Source of the DNA: an uncultured Clostridia bacterium
GTDB lineage: Bacteria > Bacillota > Clostridia > Oscillospirales > Ruminococcaceae
DNA length: 15,422 bases
Reading direction: 5' to 3'
Assembly: GCA_947176675.1 (NCBI GenBank)
Contig: CAMWRN010000027.1
Coordinates: 1 to 15,422, forward strand
Position numbers and translations under genes: made by a program. The notes beneath the pieces are model-generated. The model was not told where the DNA came from, ran no database searches, and saw only the letters and a program-made list of their open reading frames with translations. Positions 1 to 7,694 of the stretch are shown here, one piece after another; positions within the stretch are counted from its first letter, which is position 1, and the number at the start of each line of letters is the position of its first letter.

Positions 1-2034
1 TATCTGCACGGAATTATCTATCTCGCTGAACGAAAGCACCGTAACATTGGGTATAAACTGGTCGATAAGCTTTTTGAAATAAATACGCACAATAGGCGAA
101 GTCAGAACGATGGGCATTGGAACAACATCCTTGACTCTTTCGATCTGATCGTTGAGAGCCGTAACAAGAGCCTGTATCGTCTGGGGATCCATTGCAAGAT
201 AGGAACCCTGCTCGGATTTTTTTACGGAAGCCACAATCCTGTTTTCCGTATCCGTATCAAGGGTAAGTACCCTTATCTGACCGCCATCGGAGAATCTGCG
301 CGTTATGGTACGCTTCAGAGCCTGACGGACATACTCGGTTATGATGTCCACATCTTTCATATTGTACTGGTTGTCCGCGATAGTCTCCAGAATGGTTTGC
401 AGATCCCTGATAGGCACACCCTCTTTAAGCAGCAGACACAGCACCTTTTGCAGATACGCGGGGGAAACGACGTTTGGTACGATATCCTCCACCACTGCGG
501 CATTAGTCTGTTTCAGCTTGTCAAGCATGGTCTTTACGTCCTGCCTTGACAAAAGCTCATGAGCGTAATTTTTTATTATCTCCGACAAGTGGGTAATAAT
601 TACCGAAGTCGGGTCGATAAGCGTATAGCCTGCGATCTCGGCGCGGAGCTTATCCTGCTCCGAGATCCACTTTGCGGGAATGTTAAAAGCAGGTTCAACA
701 GTGTCAATACCGTCTACTTCTCTTGTAACGTTTCCGCTGTCCAAAGCAAGGTAGTGATCCATAAGTATTTCCGCATGTGCAACGACCTCACCCTTTACCT
801 TTATTACATACTGGTTCGGATTAATGTGCTGGTTATCTGTCATTCTTACCGACGGGAAAACCATACCCATATCCATAGCGAACTGCTTTCGGAAAATTAC
901 CACACGCTCGATAAGCGTACCGCCTGCGCTTTCGTCCGCAAGAGGGATAAGGCTGTAGCCGAATTCCATTTCTATAGGCTCAACATTGAGCAGCTTGTAA
1001 ACGTTGTCAATGTCCTTGTAGTATTCCATTTCGGAAAGAGCCTCTCTGTTTTCAGCCATTTCCTGAGCCGCCGTATCTGTTTCTGCAACAAGCTCCCTCT
1101 GAGTACGCATAAGCATGATTCCCAGAGCAAGCAGAACTGCTCCGAGAACAATGAGCTGTACCTTCGGGAAACCGGGTATAAGCATCATCACAAACATAAC
1201 AATGCCCGCGATAATAAGCACCAGCGGCTGCGCGGTAAACTGGTTCTTGATGTCGATATTAAGGCTGTCCTCCGAAGCAGAACGGGTAACTATCATACCC
1301 ATTGCCGTGGATATCAGCAGCGCAGGGAGCTGGGAGCAAAGTCCGTCGCCCACTGTTGCAAGCGTATAGGTCGTAAGAACGTCGCTGAACTGCAAGCCGT
1401 CAAAGATAAGACCTACGACCGCGCCGCCAAGCAAGTTTACGATAGCCGCCACGATAGAAAACGTAGCGTCTCCCTTTACGAATTTGGAAGCACCGTCCAT
1501 AGCTCCGAAAAAGTCGGATTCGCGCTGGATCTTGGCGCGGCGGAGCTTCGCTTCGTCCTCGGTTATGATACCCGAGTTAAGATCGGCGTCGATAGCCATT
1601 TGCTTACCGGGCATAGCGTCCAGAGTAAATCTTGCCGTTACCTCAGCAACACGCTCCGCGCCCTTTGTTACGACAAGCATCTGCACTACGGTAATAAGTA
1701 TAAATACGATAAAACCTATGAGCGCATTACCGCCCATAACGAATTGTCCGAAGGCAGCGACTATGTGTCCCGCAAAGCCCTCGTTCATAAGTATCTGACG
1801 GGTCGAAGAAATATTAAGACCCAACCTGAAAATAGTGGTGATAAGGAGCATAGACGGAAAAATCGAAAACTCCAGAGGCTCCTTGATATACATTGTGATA
1901 AGCAGAATAACAAGTGAAAGCGCGATATTTACAACAAACAACATATCCAGCAGCCATGTTGGCAGCGGAATGATGATAAGGAATATCGCCAGGATAACGA
2001 ATACCGTTACCATGTTATTCAATATTTTTTTCAC
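1..2034 (-). CDS. flhA: Flagellar export gate protein FlhA (3' end cut by window edge)
   Basis: FlhA forms the nonameric ring of the flagellar type III export gate: its membrane part helps couple ion flow to export, and its cytoplasmic part docks chaperone-substrate complexes. The frame is open from a GTG at 2034 to the edge, 678 codons. Hydrophobic segments fill roughly the first half. The family signatures FRLGLNISSTR and TKGAERVAEV (residues 123-132) are followed by ARFTLDAMPGKQMAID. The C-terminal cytoplasmic domain ends in the window at SEIDNSVQI, so probably only about ten residues are missing. GTG is the first usual start after an in-frame stop. Purine-rich AAAAGGAAAGG lies upstream at long spacing. 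An ATG at 2013 also exists but has no ribosome binding site. It sits 90 bases after flhB. In related operons flhF follows, which would lie beyond the left edge. Confidence 0.97.
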   Translation of the reverse strand, partial: MKKILNNMVTVFVILAIFLIIIPLPTWLLDMLFVVNIALSLVILLITMYIKEPLEFSIFPSMLLITTIFRLGLNISSTRQILMNEGFAGHIVAAFGQFVMGGNALIGFIVFILITVVQMLVVTKGAERVAEVTARFTLDAMPGKQMAIDADLNSGIITEDEAKLRRAKIQRESDFFGAMDGASKFVKGDATFSIVAAIVNLLGGAVVGLIFDGLQFSDVLTTYTLATVGDGLCSQLPALLISTAMGMIVTRSASEDSLNIDIKNQFTAQPLVLIIAGIVMFVMMLIPGFPKVQLIVLGAVLLALGIMLMRTQRELVAETDTAAQEMAENREALSEMEYYKDIDNVYKLLNVEPIEMEFGYSLIPLADESAGGTLIERVVIFRKQFAMDMGMVFPSVRMTDNQHINPNQYVIKVKGEVVAHAEILMDHYLALDSGNVTREVDGIDTVEPAFNIPAKWISEQDKLRAEIAGYTLIDPTSVIITHLSEIIKNYAHELLSRQDVKTMLDKLKQTNAAVVEDIVPNVVSPAYLQKVLCLLLKEGVPIRDLQTILETIADNQYNMKDVDIITEYVRQALKRTITRRFSDGGQIRVLTLDTDTENRIVASVKKSEQGSYLAMDPQTIQALVTALNDQIERVKDVVPMPIVLTSPIVRIYFKKLIDQFIPNVTVLSFSEIDNSVQI

Positions 2035-2124
2035 GGTATAACGCAGCCTGCCTTTCCTTTTAGAGGTTAGAGGATAAAACGGTTATGAGAAGTTTGATTC
2101 CTCTTTTCTGTTTGTCGGCAATTG

Positions 2125-3255
2125 TCAATAATTCGGATAATTCGCAATTTTCATGGGTTCCATTCCATTGGGAACCCTGCCCTTTATGTCATATACAAAT
2201 GCAAGGACTTCTGCCACCTCGCGCCAAAAGTCGTAAGGAATCTCCTTACCCACGTCCACCGCCTTATAAAGACCTCTTGCCAGAGGAACGTTTTCCACCA
2301 CTGAAACGCCGTTTTCCTCGGCTTTTTCGATGATCCTGAAAGCCACGTTGTCCGCTCCCTTGGCTACCACCATGGGGGCTCTGCCGTTAGCTTCATCGTA
2401 CTTGACGGCAACCGCAAAGTGAGTAGGGTTTCTTATAACTACGTCTGCGCTTGGGACGTCCTGCATCATACGGCTCATAGCCATCTGCTGCTGCTTCTGA
2501 CGCCGCTTGCTTTTGATCTGTGGGTCGCCCTCCATTTGCTTGTACTCTTCCTTGACCTCCTGCTTGGTCATTTTCATGTCCTTTTCCCATTTGTATTTCT
2601 GAAAAAGGAAATCCACCGCCGCTACCGCAACGAAAACCATCGCGATCTTCATACAAATCGTAAACACCGCTTCGGCAACGTAAAGGAGTCCCGAAACAAG
2701 CTCCATCTGCATAAGACGTGCAAAATCCACCACGCGGCTTTGTATCTCGCTGTAGACCACAGCCATGAGAATGATCATTTTGATCAGAGACTTGGCAAGC
2801 TCAAAAAGGGAACTTACCGAAAACATTTTTTTGATCCCCTGAATGGGGTTGAGTTTGCTTAGTTTGAACTGAAAGGATTTTTTCGAGAAAATGAATTTTG
2901 TCTGTATCCCCGTAGCGATTATCGGAATAAGTAACGAAGCCAGAAGAACAGGTCCTGCTGAAAACAGCATTGCTTTTCCGATCTCCAGAATAAGCTTGGG
3001 AGCAAATTCCATTCCGGCGATACGCTTCCCGTTGTCATCCATACCGCCGCCCGCAAGCCTGAACCAATAGGTCATGCTTTGGGTGACTGTGCTGTACATA
3101 AGCTTTGCTGTCAATCTCAGAATGAAAAACGCCAGCAGTATGAACGCGGCTGTAACCACGTCCTTGCTCTGCATAACGTTACCCTCCTTACGCTGTTCAC
3201 GGCGTTTATGGGGGGTCGCTTCCTCGGTTTTCTCACCGGTTGTACCTTCAGCCAT
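2125..3255 (-). CDS. flhB: Flagellar export switch protein FlhB
   Basis: FlhB is the membrane protein of the export gate that switches substrate class from rod/hook to filament once the hook is complete, acting with FliK. The 376-residue product has the usual family length. The N terminus GEKTEEATPHKRREQRKEG is the classic start. Four hydrophobic helices lie between about residues 32 and 215. The charged cytoplasmic linker leads to the self-cleavage motif N276-P277-T278-H279, all residues intact, followed by the conserved FAVAVKY strand. The end, FVYDIKGR, is also typical. The ATG at 3255 has AAAGGAAG six bases upstream. It follows fliR after 109 bases, which hold no gene and only short GC-rich repeats. 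I expect normal cleavage and substrate switching. Confidence 0.98.
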   Translation of the reverse strand: MAEGTTGEKTEEATPHKRREQRKEGNVMQSKDVVTAAFILLAFFILRLTAKLMYSTVTQSMTYWFRLAGGGMDDNGKRIAGMEFAPKLILEIGKAMLFSAGPVLLASLLIPIIATGIQTKFIFSKKSFQFKLSKLNPIQGIKKMFSVSSLFELAKSLIKMIILMAVVYSEIQSRVVDFARLMQMELVSGLLYVAEAVFTICMKIAMVFVAVAAVDFLFQKYKWEKDMKMTKQEVKEEYKQMEGDPQIKSKRRQKQQQMAMSRMMQDVPSADVVIRNPTHFAVAVKYDEANGRAPMVVAKGADNVAFRIIEKAEENGVSVVENVPLARGLYKAVDVGKEIPYDFWREVAEVLAFVYDIKGRVPNGMEPMKIANYPNY

Positions 3256-3364
3256 AGATTTCTTCCTTTTATCGGTTTCGGCGTTTCCGCGGCGTTTTTT
3301 CCCGTATCCGCCGAAAGATGTATCTGTTATTTATTATTCACGCGACCGCATCCCGAAACGGAAC

Positions 3365-4150
3365 TTATGCCGCAGGAATTACCGACATAAACGACCTAAG
3401 GGCCTCAAGCCACTTGTCAAGATAGCTGTCAATATATTCTGACAACGGCACAGCTGTTAAAAACAGCATAGCAAAGCCGAACGCTACCTTTAACTGTATA
3501 TTGACTACCATGATCTGTATTTGGGGGACTGACTTCATCAGCACGCCCATACAGAACTCAAGTATAAATTCCGCAGCCATTATTGGCATTGCAAGCTTTA
3601 TGACAAGCGCCAGCACTACGGAAAAATAGGACGCCACAACATATCCCAGATCGGGATTAAAGCCGCCGCTTCCTATAGGAATCACGTCATAGGACATAAT
3701 GAAAAGTCTTATAAGAGTCAGATGTGAATTCGTAGCGAAGAAATAAAGGTACATCATAAAGCTGATGAACGAACCCATTACCGACATCTGTACGTTTGAT
3801 TCGGGGTCGAAGACCTTTGCCATACCGAGACCCGACTGCATATCCATAATCTCTCCCGCCACCTGAACAGTGTAGAAGAAAAGGTCGGTGATAAAGCCGA
3901 AAATGAGTCCTATAACAGTCTCGCGGCAAATCATCATCAGATAGATACCTGTTTGGATACCCGTATCCACAGGCTCCGGCTGAACTACAAGTATGGCAAT
4001 ATATGTAATAAAAACAGTTACCGTAACCTTAGCGATCGTAGGAACGTTCCGCCTCGACAGAATCGGGTTAAATATAAATATTCCCAGCATTCGGGCAAAA
4101 ACCAACAGATCTGTCTCAAAGCTCCGGAAAAGAACTGTAAAAAAATCCAA
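3365..4150 (-). CDS. fliR: Flagellar export gate protein FliR
   Basis: FliR is a polytopic membrane protein that assembles with FliP and FliQ into the helical export channel at the centre of the basal body. The 261-residue product has about six hydrophobic stretches and the family pattern near the start, ARMLGIFIFNPILSRRNVP, where an aromatic or hydrophobic run precedes the R-N-(I/V)-P motif. Later segments AEFILEFCMGVL and LKVAFGFAMLFL match the conserved second half. The start is a TTG at 4150 with AAAGGAG six bases upstream, so the first residue is methionine despite the codon. The gap from fliQ is 23 bases, fitting one transcript and near-equal expression with fliP and fliQ. Confidence 0.97.
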   Translation of the reverse strand: MDFFTVLFRSFETDLLVFARMLGIFIFNPILSRRNVPTIAKVTVTVFITYIAILVVQPEPVDTGIQTGIYLMMICRETVIGLIFGFITDLFFYTVQVAGEIMDMQSGLGMAKVFDPESNVQMSVMGSFISFMMYLYFFATNSHLTLIRLFIMSYDVIPIGSGGFNPDLGYVVASYFSVVLALVIKLAMPIMAAEFILEFCMGVLMKSVPQIQIMVVNIQLKVAFGFAMLFLTAVPLSEYIDSYLDKWLEALRSFMSVIPAA

Positions 4151-4173
4151 TTTCCGCTCCTTTCCGCCGCAGG

Positions 4174-4458
4174 CTACATAAGCCTCTGACTGCTCACCTG
4201 AGTTACAAGCTCAAATATCCGCATCAAAAATTCGTTGCAGGAGCTTATCATCATGGGCGCCAGCAAAAGCAGCAGTACCACGATCGTGAGAGCCTTCGGG
4301 ACGAAGGTAAGAGTCTGCTCGTGAACCTGAGTCGCCGCCTGTATTATCGCTATGACAAGACCGACCAACATACTGATGAGCAGCAGCGGTCCCGCAAGCT
4401 TTATACCCAGTATCAGCGCTTCACGGAAAATTTCCAAGATCATTGATTCCGTAAGCAT
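4174..4458 (-). CDS. fliQ: Flagellar export gate protein FliQ
   Basis: FliQ is the small two-helix subunit, several copies of which wrap around FliP and FliR in the export channel. The 94 residues match the usual length. Two hydrophobic helices, about residues 17-40 and 55-75, flank a short loop with the conserved QAATQVHEQTLTFVPK motif, the best-preserved part of the family. The ATG at 4458 has a near-perfect ribosome binding site, AGGAGGTG, five bases upstream. That site overlaps the TAG stop of fliP, suggesting coupled translation of the two channel subunits. Confidence 0.98.
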   Translation of the reverse strand: MLTESMILEIFREALILGIKLAGPLLLISMLVGLVIAIIQAATQVHEQTLTFVPKALTIVVLLLLLAPMMISSCNEFLMRIFELVTQVSSQRLM

Positions 4459-4469
4459 AACCGCACCTC

Positions 4470-5444
4470 CTAAGCATTAAAGCCGGAAACAAGCGATTCG
4501 ATCAGAAGCGTCCAGCCGTCGCACATAATAAACAGCAGCAGCTTGAACGGAATTGAGACCGTTGTCGGCGGCAGCATCATCATACCCATCGACATCAGTA
4601 TCGTGGAAACTATAATATCTATTATCAAAAAAGGGATATAGAGCAGGAAACCGATCTCAAAACCAATCTTGATTTCACTGAGGATAAAGGCGGGAACTAC
4701 TGTTACAAAGCCTATTTCATCAACAAATTCTTCCTCGGTCTGCGCCTCGGTCTCAACACCTGTAAGTCCCATAAAAAAGCTCATCGAGTCGTTGCTCGTA
4801 TGCTGAAGCATCCATCTTTTCAGCGGAACAGAAGCTGCCTGAACCGCCTCAACCGACGTATATTCGCCGTTCTTATAGGGTACATAGGCTACCTCGTTCA
4901 TTTCCGAAATAACAGGATTCATAATAAACAGCGTTAAAAACAACGCAAGACCGATCATTACCTGATTCGGAGGCGTTTGCTGAACGCCCATCGCATTCCT
5001 CAGCAGCGAGAATGAAATAATGATCCGCGTAAAGCAGGTCATCATTATCAGTATCGACGGTGCGACAGAAAGAATTGTTATCAGGATAATAAGATCGATA
5101 GTTGTAGAGCTTTCATTTATGCCGAATTGATCAAGCAGACTGTCCGCAGTGCCGGTACCGTCCGTAACGGGTTCGTCATAAGGAAGTACGCCTGTTGCCG
5201 CAGTTCCTTCAACGACCTGACCGTTTTGGTCGGTCTGAGTGATCTGTCCGGTCTGAGCAGGCTGCACTTGTTCCGTCTGAGGAACACTTGTCTCAACATT
5301 CGGTATTGTTGTCACAAAGCCTGTGCCGTTCTCGGGACCCGAAACGGCATATGCAGTCACGGAGGGAAAAGAAGCAACCATAGCCGCGGCGCATACTATA
5401 CCCGCGGACGCTGCGGCAAACCTCTTAAAAATCATTTTTTTCAT
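4470..5444 (-). CDS. fliP: Flagellar export channel protein FliP with an extended extracytoplasmic N-terminal region
   Basis: FliP is the main pore subunit of the flagellar type III export channel. The frame is open to 5585, but I choose the ATG at 5444: AAAGGA lies eight bases upstream and it gives a clean signal peptide, a basic start MKKMIFKR, a hydrophobic core and a likely cut after AYA at residue 33. The conserved FliP core begins near residue 114 and includes SVAPSILIMMTCFTRI, LLRNAMGVQQTPPNQVMIGLALFLT and the C-terminal segment MGMMMLPPTTVSIPFK. At 324 residues it is about 75-80 longer than usual. The extra length is residues 34-112, rich in Thr, Gln, Gly and Val, which should lie outside the membrane. 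The start overlaps the end of fliO by 20 bases, implying coupled translation. Confidence 0.96.
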   Translation of the reverse strand: MKKMIFKRFAAASAGIVCAAAMVASFPSVTAYAVSGPENGTGFVTTIPNVETSVPQTEQVQPAQTGQITQTDQNGQVVEGTAATGVLPYDEPVTDGTGTADSLLDQFGINESSTTIDLIILITILSVAPSILIMMTCFTRIIISFSLLRNAMGVQQTPPNQVMIGLALFLTLFIMNPVISEMNEVAYVPYKNGEYTSVEAVQAASVPLKRWMLQHTSNDSMSFFMGLTGVETEAQTEEEFVDEIGFVTVVPAFILSEIKIGFEIGFLLYIPFLIIDIIVSTILMSMGMMMLPPTTVSIPFKLLLFIMCDGWTLLIESLVSGFNA

Positions 5445-5832
5445 TCCGCCCGTCCTTTTTACTTTCAGGGTTTTCAGTCTCAGCAAAACCTTTTCTTTCG
5501 GCAAATGCCTTTTTGAGACTTTGTATAAATCCACCCTCGGCGGGAATTTCGGCAGCTCCGTAAGCCGCGATATCTTCCTCGTCAAGGTCGCAGATCTTGT
5601 TTATAGAATTTACCGTTACTCCGATCAGCATCGTTTTGTTGCCGATGGAAACAATCATAAGCTGCTTATCCTGGGCAACAGCAACGCATTCGCGTATCCT
5701 TACGGCATTTCCGTTCCCGAAGCTTCCGCTGCCGATGCGTTTCTTGAGCCAGCCAACGGCATACAGTGAAAGGAAAATCAGTCCGATAATGCCGAGAAGC
5801 GCGCATATAACGGTAAAAGTCTCTCCAATCAT
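5425..5832 (-). CDS. fliO: Flagellar export gate assembly protein FliO (FliZ)
   Basis: FliO is a small bitopic membrane protein that helps FliP assemble into the export channel; Bacillus calls it FliZ. The 135-residue product has one hydrophobic helix at about residues 8-27. Then comes a basic WLKKR stop-transfer and a small domain with the typical pattern IRECVAVAQDKQLMIVSIGNKTMLIGVT. The tail is charged and polar. The sequence family is weakly conserved, so the call rests on this pattern plus the position between cheY and fliP, which is fixed in Firmicutes. The ATG at 5832 lies three bases after the cheY stop. The ribosome binding site is weak, so expression may depend on translation of cheY. 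Confidence 0.92.
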   Translation of the reverse strand: MIGETFTVICALLGIIGLIFLSLYAVGWLKKRIGSGSFGNGNAVRIRECVAVAQDKQLMIVSIGNKTMLIGVTVNSINKICDLDEEDIAAYGAAEIPAEGGFIQSLKKAFAERKGFAETENPESKKDGRNEKNDF

Positions 5833-5835
5833 TTA

Positions 5836-6198
5836 TCAGCCCAGAACCTTCTGAACTGTCTGAAGAATTCTGTCAGCCTTAAAGGGCTTAACGATAAAGT
5901 CGAGAGCGCCAAGCTTGATAGCTTCAACAACCATGGATTCCTGACCCATAGCTGAACACATAACGATCTTTGCGCCGGGATCGGAAGCCTTGATATCTCT
6001 GAGCGCCTCAATTCCTGTCTTGTTTGGCATTGTGATATCCATAATGATAAGGTCAGGCTTTTCAGCGGCATATGTAGCGCACGCAGCTTCACCGTCAGCA
6101 GCTTCGAGAATATTTGTATATCCGTTTTTAGTGAGCGCGTCTTTGATCATCATTCGCATGAATGCGGCGTCGTCCACAAGCAAAATTTTCTTATCCAT
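5836..6198 (-). CDS. cheY: Chemotaxis response regulator CheY
   Basis: CheY is a single-domain response regulator that, once phosphorylated by CheA, binds the flagellar switch and changes rotation. The 120 residues are exactly one receiver domain with every key residue present: acidic pair D9-D10, phosphorylation site D54 (in IIMDITMP), switch Ser82, aromatic F101 and lysine K104 followed by P105. The start MDKKILLVDD needs no alternative, and a GGAG element lies upstream of the ATG. It sits directly after fliY, whose product carries CheC-like CheY-P phosphatase sites, so signal and signal-quencher are encoded side by side. No effector domain follows, which excludes a transcription regulator. 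Confidence 0.97.
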   Translation of the reverse strand: MDKKILLVDDAAFMRMMIKDALTKNGYTNILEAADGEAACATYAAEKPDLIIMDITMPNKTGIEALRDIKASDPGAKIVMCSAMGQESMVVEAIKLGALDFIVKPFKADRILQTVQKVLG

Positions 6199-6235
6199 AA
6201 TAAAACTCCGTTTCTCCGCCTCGGAAATATTTTGT

Positions 6236-6271
6236 CGTTTCCCAAGGGAACGTCGGGCGGTGCCGTTTCCC
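6236..6271 (-). other. Three-part repeat in the cheY leader able to form two exclusive hairpins
   Basis: The 173-base gap between fliY and cheY carries, in transcript order, GGGAAACG (6271-6264), CGTTCCC (6252-6246) and GGGAAACG again (6243-6236). The middle element can pair with either copy, seven base pairs with one bulged A each way, but not with both. No run of U follows, so it is not an ordinary terminator. It could affect access to the cheY ribosome binding site or RNA processing. That the arms pair is seen in the sequence; a regulatory role is inference. The rest of the gap holds no convincing gene; an 18-codon frame lacks a ribosome binding site. Confidence 0.4.
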
Positions 6272-6371
6272 TGAACGTTATATTTTGATTTATATCACGG
6301 GACTGTCTGAGCAGCCGCCGTAAAAGCCTTGTCTTTCCTCCGTCATAATGTACACGGAAAGATTTAACAGC

Positions 6372-7640
6372 TTATTCCTTGCCGCCCAGCGACTCAAGGA
6401 ATTTAGACTTGATTATTTCAGTGATCCTCACCGCAAAGTTATCGTCAATAACAACAACGTCGCCCTTAGCAATAAGGTTGCCGTTTACGATAATGTCAAC
6501 GGGAGCGCCCGCCTGACGTTCAAGCTCGATAATTGTACCCTGCGAGAAATCCAGTATCTCCTTGACCTTCTTAACAGCCGAACCGATTTCGACCGTAACA
6601 TTCAGCGGAACATTCATCAGCAGCTTCAGGTTGTCGTTTTGATCCTGATTAAGATTAGCATTCTGATATGCCGCAAAGTTCTGAAGCTGTACAGGCTGAA
6701 CGTTCATGGGAGGCATAGCGGACTGCATAGGCATCTGAGGATACATACCCTGAGGCGGATATCCGCCATACATAGCCGCCATATTGGGATCCATAGGCTG
6801 ACCGTATGGCATTTGCGGCATTGCGCCCTGCATAGGCATACCCTGCTGCATGGACATTCCTCCCATAGCCTGCTGAGGTGCTACTGGCTGAGGTGCTGCT
6901 CCGCCGCCCATCATAGCCTCGATCTGTTCCTGTGACATCGTTGAACCTCCGCCAGACGAAGCCGCAGGAGCGGGAGCCGGAGCAGGCTCTGCCGCCTCAA
7001 CGCTGTCCATAATATTGTTATAACCCGCCATCATCTTGTCAGCCATTTCCTTGGCAAGACTGATAGTAAGCACTGAAATAAATTCCGATTTTATAACGCC
7101 GTCGATAGTAAGATCAAATTTTACAATGCAGACAAAATCCTGACCTGTAAGATCATATATCTCCTGTCTGACTGCATCAGCCCCACCCTCCTGAACAACT
7201 GCTTCGGGAGTGGAAATATCTACCGTTGTTTCAATTATCTCCGAAAGTGCTGTTGCGGAGGCGCCCATCATCTGGTTCATTACCTCGCACACGGCGGAGA
7301 TATTCATTTCATCAAACTGGAAATCCTCACTGACCTCCAACGGCAGACCCATAAGTTGATTAAGAATGAGCTGCACATCGTTTTGCTTGAGCACAAGAAC
7401 GTTTTCACCCGAAACGCCTTGAGTGTACTTGATTTTGACCATGATAGACGGTTCCAGTTCCGGGAACGAGAGTTCCTCGGATCTTATAACCTTCACCTGC
7501 GGGGTAGTGATCCATACCTTTGCTGAAAGCATATTTGAAACAGCCGTCGCCGCCGATCCCATGGTTATATTCATTATTTCGCCGATGGCGTCCATTTCCG
7601 CATCGCCAAAGCCGTCAATGGTAAGTTTTTCCTCGCTCAT
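6372..7640 (-). CDS. fliY: Flagellar switch protein FliY (CheC-like phosphatase domain plus FliN domain)
   Basis: FliY is the Firmicute C-ring protein that joins a CheC-type CheY-P phosphatase to the FliN switch fold. Residues 1-210 form the CheC-like part with two complete D/S-x3-E-x2-N active centres: D17/E21/N24 with P47, and S115/E119/N122 with P145. Residues 340-415 form the FliN (SpoA) domain, including LNVTVEIG and VDIIVNGNLIAKGDVVVID. Between them runs a long linker, about residues 214-335, rich in Ala-Pro at first and then Met, Pro, Gln and Gly. Within it STMSQEQIEAMM (233-244) resembles the FliM N-terminal CheY-binding motif. The usual FliY N-terminal copy of that motif is absent. 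Length is 422 residues. It should remove phosphate from CheY-P at the motor. The ATG is at 7640, with fliM 54 bases upstream. Confidence 0.96.
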   Translation of the reverse strand: MSEEKLTIDGFGDAEMDAIGEIMNITMGSAATAVSNMLSAKVWITTPQVKVIRSEELSFPELEPSIMVKIKYTQGVSGENVLVLKQNDVQLILNQLMGLPLEVSEDFQFDEMNISAVCEVMNQMMGASATALSEIIETTVDISTPEAVVQEGGADAVRQEIYDLTGQDFVCIVKFDLTIDGVIKSEFISVLTISLAKEMADKMMAGYNNIMDSVEAAEPAPAPAPAASSGGGSTMSQEQIEAMMGGGAAPQPVAPQQAMGGMSMQQGMPMQGAMPQMPYGQPMDPNMAAMYGGYPPQGMYPQMPMQSAMPPMNVQPVQLQNFAAYQNANLNQDQNDNLKLLMNVPLNVTVEIGSAVKKVKEILDFSQGTIIELERQAGAPVDIIVNGNLIAKGDVVVIDDNFAVRITEIIKSKFLESLGGKE

Positions 7641-7694
7641 TATATGTAACCTTCCTTTCCGTTCCGCGTTTTTTCAAATGCTGCACCACGCAGA

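Noticed and set aside
559..1917. Long plus-strand open frame of 452 codons opposite flhA
   Set aside because: It lies wholly antisense to a clear flhA and its translation is rich in Arg, His, Lys, Cys and Tyr without any domain pattern. It is a by-product of flhA codon use.
4470..5585. FliP start at the far upstream codon, giving 371 residues
   Set aside because: That start would bury the signal peptide behind 47 basic residues and overlap fliO heavily; the ATG at 5444 has a good ribosome binding site.
6199..6371. Possible c-di-GMP riboswitch or small peptide gene in the cheY leader
   Set aside because: The conserved GEMM riboswitch core is not present. The 18-codon frame starting MTEERQGF has no ribosome binding site.
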